A stretch of 37,436 nucleotides of DNA from Gemmatimonadota bacterium (GCA_029863525.1 JAOTVL010000017.1:1-37436); one strand, 5' to 3'. Shown: positions 26,370 through 34,112, counted from the stretch's first letter. Translations and numbers: made by a program. Notes: generated by a model not told the origin, from the sequence alone.

Positions 26370-26798
26370 ATGAGCGTCCCACCGTCGCTGGCCAAAGTCG
26401 TGTCCCGGTTCGAGCGGGCTCCGAAAGATCTCCGGGTCCAGGCGCTGCTGCAGTACGCGAACAAGGTCCCGCCGCTTCCGGCCGAGTTCAACGAGGACCG
26501 GTCTGCCCTCGAGCAGGTGCACGAGTGCCAAACGCCGTTCTTTCTGGCCACCCGTGTCGATGAGCAGGACGGTGTGCACCTGTTCTTCGACGCCCCGGTG
26601 GAGAGCCCCACCGTTCGCGGGTTTGCCGGCATCCTCTACGAGGGCCTCGAGGGCGCGAAGGTCCAAGATGTGCTCGATGTGCCACCCGACTTCTATTCGA
26701 CGATGGGGCTCGGAGAGGTCGTTTCGCCGCTGAGGTTGCGGGGGATGAGTGCGATCCTGGCGAGGCTACAACGCCAGGTTCGGGAGGCCGCTGGTTGA
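26370..26798 (+). CDS. sufE: SufE family sulfur-transfer protein
   Basis: A 142-residue cytoplasmic protein that accepts a persulfide sulfur from a cysteine desulfurase and passes it on for Fe-S cluster assembly. The acceptor Cys is C53 in EQVHECQTPFFLA, at the usual position, and the later part (ADSPTVRGFAG-like segment, then GLGEVVSPLRLRGMSAI) matches SufE, including the final basic helix. TGGAG lies close before the ATG. No sufS, sufB or sufC is beside it. Instead its stop overlaps the nadB start as TTGA, tying it to NAD synthesis. Isolated sufE genes are known, but coupling to nadB is notable. Confidence 0.9.
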   Translation: MSVPPSLAKVVSRFERAPKDLRVQALLQYANKVPPLPAEFNEDRSALEQVHECQTPFFLATRVDEQDGVHLFFDAPVESPTVRGFAGILYEGLEGAKVQDVLDVPPDFYSTMGLGEVVSPLRLRGMSAILARLQRQVREAAG

Positions 26799-28390
26799 GC
26801 GGCTCCGCCCACGTCGTCGATCTCCTCGTGATCGGCGGTGGCATCGCGGGAGGCACGTGCGCGCTCAAGGCCGCCGACAACGGGCTCGACGTCCTGACAG
26901 TCGTCAAGTCGGCCGATCCACGGAATACGGCGACCGAGTGGGCCCAGGGGGGGATCGTCGCGGAGGGTGAGGAGGACCCTCCCGAACTGCTCGTGGAAGA
27001 CATCCTGAAGGCGGGCGATCACATCGGGTGGCCCGACGCGGCGCGTCAGCTCGCGGAGCTCGGCCCGGACCTGGTCATGGAGTTGCTCGTCGGTCGACTC
27101 GACGTGCCGTTCGATCGGGGGCCGGACGGAGCGATGGCGATGGGTGTCGAAGCGGCGCACTCCCGCAGCCGTATCCTCCACGTCGGAGACGCCACCGGGC
27201 ACGCCATACAGCGGAAGCTGACCGACGCGCTCCTCGCGCATGAGCGGATCGAGGTCGTATCCGCGCACATGGCGGTCGATCTGATCACGCGCTCACACCA
27301 CGATCCCGACCCCTCGCGCGCGTACACGCCTGATCGGGTGCTCGGCGCCTACGTCCTCGACGAGAAGACGGGTGAGGTCAAGACGGTCCTGGCTCGCTGC
27401 ACGGTTCTGGCGACCGGAGGCCTGGGGCAGATCTACCTGCATACCACGAATCCGCCGTCGGCCACCGGCGACGGCATGGCGATGGCGTTTCGTGCAGGGC
27501 TGCCGATCCGCAATCTGGAGTACGTGCAGTTCCACCCCTCGGCGTTCTTCTCCGCAGAAGGCGAACGCTTCCTCATCTCGGAGGCCGTCCGCGGCGAGGG
27601 CGCGTGGCTGCTCAACTCCCATGGCGAGCGGTTCATGGGGCGGTATGCACCGGACGATATGGAACTCGCTCCGCGCGACGAGCTGGCCCGTGCGATCCAC
27701 GAGGAGATGGCCGTGACGGGACATCCGTGCGTGTATCTCGATCTTGCCAATCACCACACGGACGGTCTCGACATCCCGGCCCGTTTCCCGCAGATCTACG
27801 AGTTCCTGCGTCGCCGGCACCTCGACCTTGCGCGCGATGCCATCCCCGTCGTCCCCGCCGCGCACTACGCGTGTGGAGGTGTGCTCGTCGATCTCGACGG
27901 TAAGGTCCTCGACGTGCGCGGGGCGTACGCCGTCGGAGAAGTGAGCTGCACCGGTCTTCACGGGGCGAACCGTCTGGCGTCGACCTCGCTCCTCGAGGGG
28001 TTGGTCTGGGGTTGGAAGGCCGGGACTGCGTGCCTGCGTGACGTGGAGGCCGGGCGGAGCGCGGGGTTGGCGCCTGTCTACGAGCGGATTCCACCCTGGG
28101 ATTCGGCCGGGTGTGAGGACGAGGTCGACCCGGTGCTCTTCCGACAAGATTGGAACTCGATTCGGCACACGATGTGGAATTACGCCGGCATCGTCCGGAC
28201 CGGTAAGCGCCTCAAGCGTGCCTGCGACGATCTCGGGTACCTCGGACATCGGATCGAGAAATTCTACCGCTCCACTCGCTTGAGTCGGCCGCTCCTCGAG
28301 CTACGCAATGGAATCGTGACCGCCCGCAGCGTCGCCGAGGCCGCCCGAAGGAATCCGGTCAGCCTCGGCTGTCACTACCTCCGGGATTGA
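26795..28390 (+). CDS. nadB: L-aspartate oxidase
   Basis: This FAD enzyme oxidises L-aspartate to iminoaspartate, which quinolinate synthase (NadA) condenses with dihydroxyacetone phosphate in de novo NAD synthesis. The 531-residue length is normal. The FAD-binding VIGGGIAGGTCAL is at residues 12-25; TEWAQGGIV, QFHPSAFF and GEVSCTGLHGANRLAS are diagnostic of NadB versus fumarate reductase. The TTG start overlaps the sufE stop by 4 bases. No nadA or nadC is visible. NadA needs a [4Fe-4S] cluster, which may explain the SufE partner. The stop is followed by a small hairpin. Confidence 0.93.
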   Translation: MSGSAHVVDLLVIGGGIAGGTCALKAADNGLDVLTVVKSADPRNTATEWAQGGIVAEGEEDPPELLVEDILKAGDHIGWPDAARQLAELGPDLVMELLVGRLDVPFDRGPDGAMAMGVEAAHSRSRILHVGDATGHAIQRKLTDALLAHERIEVVSAHMAVDLITRSHHDPDPSRAYTPDRVLGAYVLDEKTGEVKTVLARCTVLATGGLGQIYLHTTNPPSATGDGMAMAFRAGLPIRNLEYVQFHPSAFFSAEGERFLISEAVRGEGAWLLNSHGERFMGRYAPDDMELAPRDELARAIHEEMAVTGHPCVYLDLANHHTDGLDIPARFPQIYEFLRRRHLDLARDAIPVVPAAHYACGGVLVDLDGKVLDVRGAYAVGEVSCTGLHGANRLASTSLLEGLVWGWKAGTACLRDVEAGRSAGLAPVYERIPPWDSAGCEDEVDPVLFRQDWNSIRHTMWNYAGIVRTGKRLKRACDDLGYLGHRIEKFYRSTRLSRPLLELRNGIVTARSVAEAARRNPVSLGCHYLRD

Positions 28391-28424
28391 CCGCGACCCG
28401 GTGCAGGCTGGCCACTCATCGCGG
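28391..28424 (+). terminator. Possible hairpin directly after nadB
   Basis: CCGCGA (28391-28396) can pair with TCGCGG (28419-28424) around 22 bases, which contain a further short GTG/CAC pairing. It begins at the base after the nadB stop. There is no T-run, so it is a weak candidate terminator. Confidence 0.3.
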
Positions 28425-28513
28425 TGCCTTCCCCGGTTGAGTGTTTCGTCGGCTTCGTCGTACGTTCACATCCGCGTGCTCGTTTCTCTGACCCTCGGAC
28501 CGGCGTCGCCGCC

Positions 28514-29011
28514 ATGGCCAACCTGCAGGACAACAGCGAGGAGGGGGTGTCACTCTTCCCCATGTTCAACATCCTCGCGTGCACCCTCGGCGTGATGGTG
28601 TTCGTTCTCGCGACCGTGGCGGTCGTCTCGCTCGGTGCCGACCGGGCCGTCGAGTACATCAGCGACGACTACGCAGGATCCATGGGAGGCCGTCTCCCGA
28701 CGTGGATCGAGTGGGACGGTGCCGAGTTGACGCTCCTGCCCTCCGAGGAGAGCGTCGTGTTCGACCAGGATCTCCGCAGCATTCCGACGTTCGACCAGAC
28801 ATACAACTACATCTTCACCGTGCTCGCCGGCTCGCCCGTTGGGCGGGAACTGTCGGCGGCGTCGCTCGACGGTAACCGTTTCGTGATTCTCTTGGTTCGC
28901 CCGAGCGGCTTCAGGACGCTGCCAGAGGTTCGCGGCTATCTGGAGCTCTTGGGCGTCGACGTCGTCCCCGAGCCGATCGATCAGGACCTCCGACGCCTCC
29001 AGGTGCGATAG
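28514..29011 (+). CDS. Single-pass ExbD/MotB-like protein, Asn variant
   Basis: A 165-residue protein with a short cytoplasmic front, one membrane helix (about 16-40: LFPMFNILACTLGVMVFVLA) and a periplasmic domain. Helix and C-terminal domain align with the next gene's product: FNILACTLGVMVF against MDILSCLVGVMLF, and a final ILLVRPSGFRTLPEVRGYLE against ISFEVDSSGVSEFRRARDMA. The partner has Asp where this has Asn19, the site that carries the proton in ExbD, TolR and MotB. The ATG at 28514 is chosen because it begins shortly before the helix; a GTG at 28424 would add 30 unlikely residues. It is the first gene of the motor-like operon. Family resemblance is by eye and function is inferred. Confidence 0.72.
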   Translation: MANLQDNSEEGVSLFPMFNILACTLGVMVFVLATVAVVSLGADRAVEYISDDYAGSMGGRLPTWIEWDGAELTLLPSEESVVFDQDLRSIPTFDQTYNYIFTVLAGSPVGRELSAASLDGNRFVILLVRPSGFRTLPEVRGYLELLGVDVVPEPIDQDLRRLQVR

Positions 29012-29015
29012 GCCG

Positions 29016-29717
29016 ATGTATCGGCCGCCACGGCAGCGCGACCGCTCGGGGCTTCTCGACCTCGACTCGCTCATGGACATCCTTTCCTGTCTTGTGGGCG
29101 TGATGCTTTTCTTGGTGATCTATACGGTTCTGGAGTTGGGCTCCGCCGCGTACGAGGCACCGATCCCGGTGAACCGGGGTGCACTTCCCGGCACCGAGGC
29201 CGTGATCGTGATCGCCGAGAGCGGGACCGTTCGGCCCCTCGACGCGCGCCAGCCGCTGAATCAGCTCCTCAGCGGCTTCTCGATCGTCGGCTCCGACGAC
29301 GTCCCAGTCTTCGTGGCACAGGCGAACGCACGTCCGACATCCGACCGCTATTTCGAGTACTCGCTCAGCTATGACGACCGCTTCGCCGTGTTCGGCGATC
29401 CTCTCCGGACGCTCGCGCTGGTGGTCGACATGCGAGATGGTGCGGTCGGGGACAGCCTCCATCAACTGAACCGCTCGTCGCGTTTCGCGGCCCTCCTCGC
29501 CGATCTCGATCCCGACGACCACTGGATCTCCTTCGAGGTCGATAGCTCGGGCGTGTCCGAGTTTCGGAGGGCTCGGGATATGGCGCTCGACGACGGCTTC
29601 ACCGTCTTATGGAGTCCCAAGACGATAGAGTTTCCCTTCACGCATACGTTGGCGGGCGGGTCGCCGACCGATTTGCTTCGTTCCAAGACCTCCGCGCTGG
29701 TGAAGCCTGAGCGATGA
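29016..29717 (+). CDS. Single-pass ExbD/MotB-like protein, Asp form
   Basis: A 233-residue protein with a basic cytoplasmic front (MYRPPRQRDRSG), one membrane helix (about 20-40) and a periplasmic domain of about 190 residues. Asp21 sits at the start of the helix (DSLMDILSCLVGVMLFLVIY), as the essential Asp does in ExbD, TolR and MotB. The periplasmic part ends like its neighbour's but has an extra middle (about 80-160). No OmpA-like peptidoglycan-binding domain is visible, unlike MotB or ZorB. It starts 4 bases after the preceding stop and ends 46 bases before the ExbB/MotA-like gene. It probably forms a heterodimer with the preceding protein inside that channel. Confidence 0.75.
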   Translation: MYRPPRQRDRSGLLDLDSLMDILSCLVGVMLFLVIYTVLELGSAAYEAPIPVNRGALPGTEAVIVIAESGTVRPLDARQPLNQLLSGFSIVGSDDVPVFVAQANARPTSDRYFEYSLSYDDRFAVFGDPLRTLALVVDMRDGAVGDSLHQLNRSSRFAALLADLDPDDHWISFEVDSSGVSEFRRARDMALDDGFTVLWSPKTIEFPFTHTLAGGSPTDLLRSKTSALVKPER

Positions 29718-29763
29718 CACCCCCTGCACACCGGCGCGGGCCGGACACACCTGGAGGTTCGTG

Positions 29764-31227
29764 ATGGGCCAATGCCCGAGATGCGGCGCCACCACGGCGC
29801 CCGATCAGACGACCTGCGACGAGTGCGGCGTGGAGCTGACGTCGGACGCGGGAGGCGAAGACCGGTCCGCGAAGGTACGCGTGGAGGCTTCGGCGCCCGC
29901 GCAGCCGCCGCCGGGGACGGTCCCACCTGTGGCGGGCGTACCAGGGCCTGTGCGTCCCCCGGTCCGCCGGCCGACCATCTCCGGCACAGCCGGCGTACTG
30001 CCGGTGGTCACTGCGTTGCTGCTGAGCCTCGTCATGCAGCAGCTGCTGAACACGACGATCCCTACGGACTCGTACTTCTTCCGGCTTTTCCGGCCGGCGG
30101 GCGGCTGGTTCATGGGCATTGTACCGGCGCTCATCGCGTTCGTGTTCATCTGGACGCTCACGGATCTGCTCTTGAAGCTGCGCACGGCGCTTGCCAACGA
30201 GCGCGACTTCAGCCGCAGAGAGGTCAAGCAGCTCCCTGCGTACGTCTCTCAGGAGCCGAGTCTGGCGACGCTGCAGCGTCTGAGGACCTGGGATCGGGGC
30301 CTGCTCGCCCGACCCGTGGGACGTCGCATGCTCTGGCTGCTCCGACACCTCCACACCGTCGACGCGCAGCGCGCACACGAGCTGGTTCGACACCAGACGG
30401 ATGTGGATGCGGACTCGGCGGCCTCCAGCTATCGGGCCGTGAAGCTGTTCATCTGGGCCATGCCGATTCTAGGCTTCATCGGTACCGTGCTGGGCATCAG
30501 TCTGGCTGTCGGAGGCTTCTCCGACTTCCTGACGACGAACGTGAGCATCGACGAGATCGACGCCGTCACACAGGAGCTCGGGAATGTGGCATCGGGCCTC
30601 TCGTTCGCCTTCGACACGACCCTCCTCGGCTTGCTCGCGGGTCTGGTGGCGAACGTCGTCAGCTCGACCGTGCAGGGTCGAGAGGAGCGCTTCATCACCA
30701 GGCTGGAGGAGCTCGGCCTGCAGGTGATGGCGGAAGCGTCCGCTGAGCGTCAGGAAGTCGTCACGGCCGCTCCGCCGGTCGTCCAGCAGGGCCCGTCGAT
30801 GAACGAGATCGACGAGCTGGTGCGGAGTCATCTCGAAACCCTATCGACGGAAATGGACGAGTTCACGTATACGGTCCGCCGCGGCCTACAGAGTCTCAAC
30901 GAGGCTTCCGCCAGGATCAGCCGGGGCATGGAGGTGTCCATCGAGTCGGTGAACGAGACCATGGAGCAGCTCGGGCACAACGTGAATGACCTGGGGCAGA
31001 ACGTGAATGATCTCGGCCAAAACGTGATGGGCACGACGGCTAGGCTCGAGCAGAACATGGCCGCCATCGAGGAAGCCAATCGCCGCCTCGCCAACACGCT
31101 CTCGTCGATCGCACCCGTGCTCGATCAGCTGACCGGTCCCATGGAGGTCCGTCTGATGCCTCAAGCCTCTCGTCAGCCGGCCGTGACGAACGATGCGGCC
31201 GAGCGGGGAGCCAGTGACGACGGCTAG
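29764..31227 (+). CDS. Zinc-ribbon MotA/TolQ/ExbB-type channel protein with coiled-coil tail
   Basis: A 487-residue protein. Residues 4-21 form a zinc ribbon (C4, C7, C18, C21), followed by a Pro/Ala-rich linker to about 70. Four membrane helices lie near 77-95, 113-135, 226-250 and 276-300. The last two carry the MotA/TolQ/ExbB signature: MPILGFIGTVLGISLAVGGF and GLSFAFDTTLLGLLAGLVAN, each with the conserved Thr. A long cytoplasmic tail (about 340-450) is coiled coil and holds three 7-residue repeats. GGAGG lies 6 bases before the ATG at 29764; the GTG just upstream is less likely. Such proteins form pentamers that pass protons or Na+ around an ExbD/MotB dimer. The zinc ribbon and linker are unusual. 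Its end overlaps the K+-channel gene by 14 bases. Confidence 0.88.
   Translation: MGQCPRCGATTAPDQTTCDECGVELTSDAGGEDRSAKVRVEASAPAQPPPGTVPPVAGVPGPVRPPVRRPTISGTAGVLPVVTALLLSLVMQQLLNTTIPTDSYFFRLFRPAGGWFMGIVPALIAFVFIWTLTDLLLKLRTALANERDFSRREVKQLPAYVSQEPSLATLQRLRTWDRGLLARPVGRRMLWLLRHLHTVDAQRAHELVRHQTDVDADSAASSYRAVKLFIWAMPILGFIGTVLGISLAVGGFSDFLTTNVSIDEIDAVTQELGNVASGLSFAFDTTLLGLLAGLVANVVSSTVQGREERFITRLEELGLQVMAEASAERQEVVTAAPPVVQQGPSMNEIDELVRSHLETLSTEMDEFTYTVRRGLQSLNEASARISRGMEVSIESVNETMEQLGHNVNDLGQNVNDLGQNVMGTTARLEQNMAAIEEANRRLANTLSSIAPVLDQLTGPMEVRLMPQASRQPAVTNDAAERGASDDG
30970..31032 (+). repeat. Three 21-bp in-frame tandem repeats (heptads)
   Basis: Units at 30970-30990, 30991-31011 and 31012-31032 encode LGHNVND, LGQNVND and LGQNVMG. 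Each is one coiled-coil heptad in the tail of the channel protein. DNA identity is high between the first two and lower in the third, which suggests recent duplication. Confidence 0.8.
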
Positions 31228-32290
31228 ATCGCGGAACGTCACGATCCACTCCGCGCTTTCCTTCGCAGAGACCATTCAGCCCTTCGTCCGCCGTTTCGCC
31301 GGGGCCACGGCGTATTTCGCGATTCTCTTCCTCATTGCGACCGTCGGGTATCACCTCATCGAGGGTTGGGGGTGGTTCGAGTCTCTGTACATGGCCGTCA
31401 CCACCGTCACGTCCGTGGGTTTCATGGAGGTGCACCCTTTGAGCCCCCCTGGCCGGACATTTACCCTGGTCGTGATCGCGCTCGGGGTGACCGGTTTGGG
31501 CATCTGGTGGGCCCTCATTACAGCGCTCATCGTCGAATTGGATCTGGGTGGCGTTCTCAGGAGGCGCCTCAAGATGGAGCAACTCGGAGAGATCGAAGGA
31601 CACTACGTCATCTGTGGAGCTGGCCGTGTCGGCCGAATGGTGCTTTCCGAAATGAGGCGAGCGGGCAAACCGGTGGTGGTCGTCGAGGTCGACGCCGACC
31701 GGGCGCAGGCACTCGAGGAAGAGGATCCCGATCTGTTGATTCTGTGCGCCGACGCCACGACCGAGCGAGCGCTCGACGAGGCACAGATCGGGACCGCGAG
31801 GGGACTCGCGGCCTGCCTTGCGGACGATGGTGACAATCTGCTGGTCTGTCTCACGGCGCGTGAGCTGAACCCGACGCTCACCACCGTGGCACGCGCGTAC
31901 AACGAGCAATCGATGCGGCAGCTCAAGCGAGCCGGTGCCGACCACGTGATCTCCCCGACGCTCACCGGCGGCATCAGGATGGCGTCTACGTTGCTGCGAC
32001 CGCATGTGGTCAGCTTTCTGGACAGCGCGATCGTGGGACCCGGAATGGACCTCCGATTGGAGGAGGCCACGATCCCCGAGGACTCCCCACTCGTGGGCAA
32101 GTCGCTCGGCGAGGCGTCGATTCCCGAGCACACCGGACTCGTGGTTATCGCCCTGCAGTCATCGACAGGGAGTGCCGCGCAGATTTACAATCCCGGCCCC
32201 GCCACGAAGCTCTCGTCCGGGGACGTGATGATCGTGCTGGGCAAGGAAGCACAGCTTCAGCGACTCCGTGACTACACCCGCACCGGGTAG
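31214..32290 (+). CDS. Two-helix potassium channel with RCK (TrkA-N and TrkA-C) domains
   Basis: A 358-residue ligand-gated K+-channel-like protein. Two membrane helices (about 31-48 and 84-107) flank a pore loop (ESLYMAVTTVTSVGFMEVHP). The selectivity filter reads SVGFME where TVGYGD is usual, so the second Gly is Met71. A Rossmann RCK domain follows (HYVICGAGRVGRMV, about 130-250, with acidic VVEVDAD binding the ribose), then a TrkA-C domain (about 272-355), typical ligand-sensing parts. The GTG at 31214 has GGGGAG just upstream and overlaps the previous gene by 14 bases; an ATG at 31193 is less likely. Tetramers in the inner membrane are expected. Its place in the motor operon is noteworthy. 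Confidence 0.9.
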   Translation: MTTARSRNVTIHSALSFAETIQPFVRRFAGATAYFAILFLIATVGYHLIEGWGWFESLYMAVTTVTSVGFMEVHPLSPPGRTFTLVVIALGVTGLGIWWALITALIVELDLGGVLRRRLKMEQLGEIEGHYVICGAGRVGRMVLSEMRRAGKPVVVVEVDADRAQALEEEDPDLLILCADATTERALDEAQIGTARGLAACLADDGDNLLVCLTARELNPTLTTVARAYNEQSMRQLKRAGADHVISPTLTGGIRMASTLLRPHVVSFLDSAIVGPGMDLRLEEATIPEDSPLVGKSLGEASIPEHTGLVVIALQSSTGSAAQIYNPGPATKLSSGDVMIVLGKEAQLQRLRDYTRTG

Positions 32291-32298
32291 GGGGAACC

Positions 32299-33135
32299 GT
32301 GAAACGAATCGCCTCGATGGCTTTGGTCATTCTCCTGCTGGTACCGGCGTCGGCCTCGGCCACCTGGTCGATCATCGCGATCGATCGGGCGACGGGAAGG
32401 ATAGTGATCTCCTCGGCGACGTGCGCGGCCACCGCACCGAACCAACTCAAGCTCCTGCAGGCGATCGTCGTGCCGGGCGTGGGTGTGGCGGCCGCTCAGG
32501 CCGGCGTGGACCGGACACACGAGAACCAGAAGCTCATCTATGGCGAACTCGTTCGTGGCACCGATCCATCCCAGATCATTCGTCTGCTCGAGGCCGACCC
32601 GAACATCGAGCGCCGCCAATTCGGCATCATCGACATGCAGGGTCGCACCGCGGGCCGTTCCGGAGAGGGCAACGGCGCCGTGTCGATGGATCTCCAAGGA
32701 GAATCGGACGACGGCATCATCTGGTCGGTGCAGGGCAACATCATTGCCACCGAGGAGGCGCTAACGGCGGCCGCGACGATCATGCAGCACGGACCGGGTG
32801 ACATCGTCGACCGGGTCATGTTGGCCATGGAGGTTGCCGACGCTCGTGGTGGCGACCGTAGGTGCACGTGTGAGTCGGAGCCGCTTCCCGAAGCCGCGCC
32901 GTGCAACGGCAAGACCGCGCACGTTTCCTACCTCCTCGCCGCGGATCCAGACGACGCTCTCGGCGACTTCGCTGCCGACCATCCGGAGTCGATGGAAGCT
33001 CCCTACAACGACGGAGACTATTCCCTGTACCTGATGGTGGTGCCGACCAACACGCTGCCGACGGAGGACGCCAATCCGGTTCGCACGCTCCGCATGAGAT
33101 ACGACGCCTGGAAAGAGGCGAACGGGATCTCGTGA
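32299..33135 (+). CDS. DUF1028 family exported protein
   Basis: A 278-residue DUF1028 (Ntn-hydrolase fold) protein. The signal peptide ends PASASA, and cleavage there would leave Thr22 of TWSIIAID as the new N-terminus, matching the position of an Ntn nucleophile. Family segments follow: VPGVGVAAAQAG, RRQFGIIDMQGRTAG and WSVQGNIIATEEAL. Four further Cys lie in the C-terminal third, including RRCTCESEP. The GTG has GGGGGAA upstream and lies 8 bases after the channel stop; the end overlaps the creatininase-like start as GTGA. It lacks the peptidoglycan-binding domain of its paralogue at 6784-7845. The reaction is unknown. Confidence 0.87.
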   Translation: MKRIASMALVILLLVPASASATWSIIAIDRATGRIVISSATCAATAPNQLKLLQAIVVPGVGVAAAQAGVDRTHENQKLIYGELVRGTDPSQIIRLLEADPNIERRQFGIIDMQGRTAGRSGEGNGAVSMDLQGESDDGIIWSVQGNIIATEEALTAAATIMQHGPGDIVDRVMLAMEVADARGGDRRCTCESEPLPEAAPCNGKTAHVSYLLAADPDDALGDFAADHPESMEAPYNDGDYSLYLMVVPTNTLPTEDANPVRTLRMRYDAWKEANGIS

Positions 33136-34112
33136 GCGGCGTCGCACGCGGGGTCGCCGGGGCGAGGGTGTGGGGGCTCCCGCGCCTTGGGCTTACGCTC
33201 GTGGGGCTCTCGCTCGTCCTGCCGACGTGGATGCCGGTCGCTGCCCAGGAGTCCCCGTTGCCGCCGGTGCAGAAGGTCCGCAACTACCTCCCTCACATGA
33301 CCGTCCCGGAGGTCCAGGATCTGCTCACCCGTTCGGATATGGTGATCATTCCCGTGGCGTCGCTCGAGCAGCACGGCTTGCACCTGCCGATCGGCACCGA
33401 CTACCTGAACGGAGTGGAGCGCGCGAAGCTCATCGCGCAGCAGGTCGATGTCCTCGTCGCGCCGATTCTGCTCCCAGGGCAGTCGCCCTACCACATGGGC
33501 TTCGAAGGCACGGTGACGTTGCCGTCGCCGCTGATTCAAGAGGTCTACGTGGAGGCGGCCAAGAGCCTCATGCGGCACGGTTTCAAACGCTTCCTCATCA
33601 TGAACGCGCATGGGGGCAACGCCGCCATCACCCGATTCATCGTCGACCGCATCAATCAGGAAACCGAGGGTATCGCGGTCGATCTCGGAGCGGTGCTCGG
33701 GCCGTTCAGACCGCGCACTACCGTGGAACCAGATCCGCAGCCGCCGATGTTCGATCGCCACGGCGGAACCGGCGAGACCTCGAGCTCGCTGTACCTCATT
33801 CCCCGGCTCGTCGATCTCGACGCCGCGGTTCCGGCCGAGCTGACGCTCCCGGCGCACATGGAAGCGATGCTGCCATCGGTCATATCCGGCGATCCGACGG
33901 CGCTCGCGGTCTTCCTCGCCGAGGGGCTCAAGGACGCGGCGACGGGTAAGAGAACCTCGGCTGCCGAGATGTCGAGCACCGGCGTATGGGGCGTACGCGA
34001 CCCGGCCGAAGGGACGGCCGAGCGAGGGCGCCTCGACACCGAGGCCATGGTCACCGCGGCGGTTGCTTTCGTTCGCAGGTGGAACGAGTTGAGGCCGCCC
34101 GGAACACGCTGA
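33132..34112 (+). CDS. Creatininase family protein, exported
   Basis: A 326-residue member of the creatininase/creatinine amidohydrolase family, metal enzymes that open cyclic amides. The GTG at 33132 overlaps the DUF1028 stop and gives a signal peptide (GLTLVGLSLVLPTWMPVAAQ), unusual because most family members are cytoplasmic. Metal-site motifs are present: SLEQHGLHLPIGTD, MNAHGGN, and RHGGTGETSSS in place of the usual HAGE-ETS. The substrate is probably not creatinine itself; members also act on formamides and modified riboflavin precursors. It is the last gene of the operon and converges on the RidA-like gene 14 bases away. Confidence 0.88.
   Translation: MSGVARGVAGARVWGLPRLGLTLVGLSLVLPTWMPVAAQESPLPPVQKVRNYLPHMTVPEVQDLLTRSDMVIIPVASLEQHGLHLPIGTDYLNGVERAKLIAQQVDVLVAPILLPGQSPYHMGFEGTVTLPSPLIQEVYVEAAKSLMRHGFKRFLIMNAHGGNAAITRFIVDRINQETEGIAVDLGAVLGPFRPRTTVEPDPQPPMFDRHGGTGETSSSLYLIPRLVDLDAAVPAELTLPAHMEAMLPSVISGDPTALAVFLAEGLKDAATGKRTSAAEMSSTGVWGVRDPAEGTAERGRLDTEAMVTAAVAFVRRWNELRPPGTR

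Noticed and set aside
28437..28466. Promoter-like TTGAGT, 18 bases, TACGTT upstream of the motor operon
   Set aside because: The spacing is fair, but the -10 match is poor and consensus-like pairs are weak evidence in GC-rich DNA of unknown sigma-factor preference.
28514..31227. Complete Zorya anti-phage system
   Set aside because: The ZorA/ZorB-like outline is present but there is no ZorC, ZorD or ZorE homologue, no OmpA-like domain on the rods, and the downstream genes are a channel and exported enzymes. A relation to ZorAB is left open, but defence is not supported.
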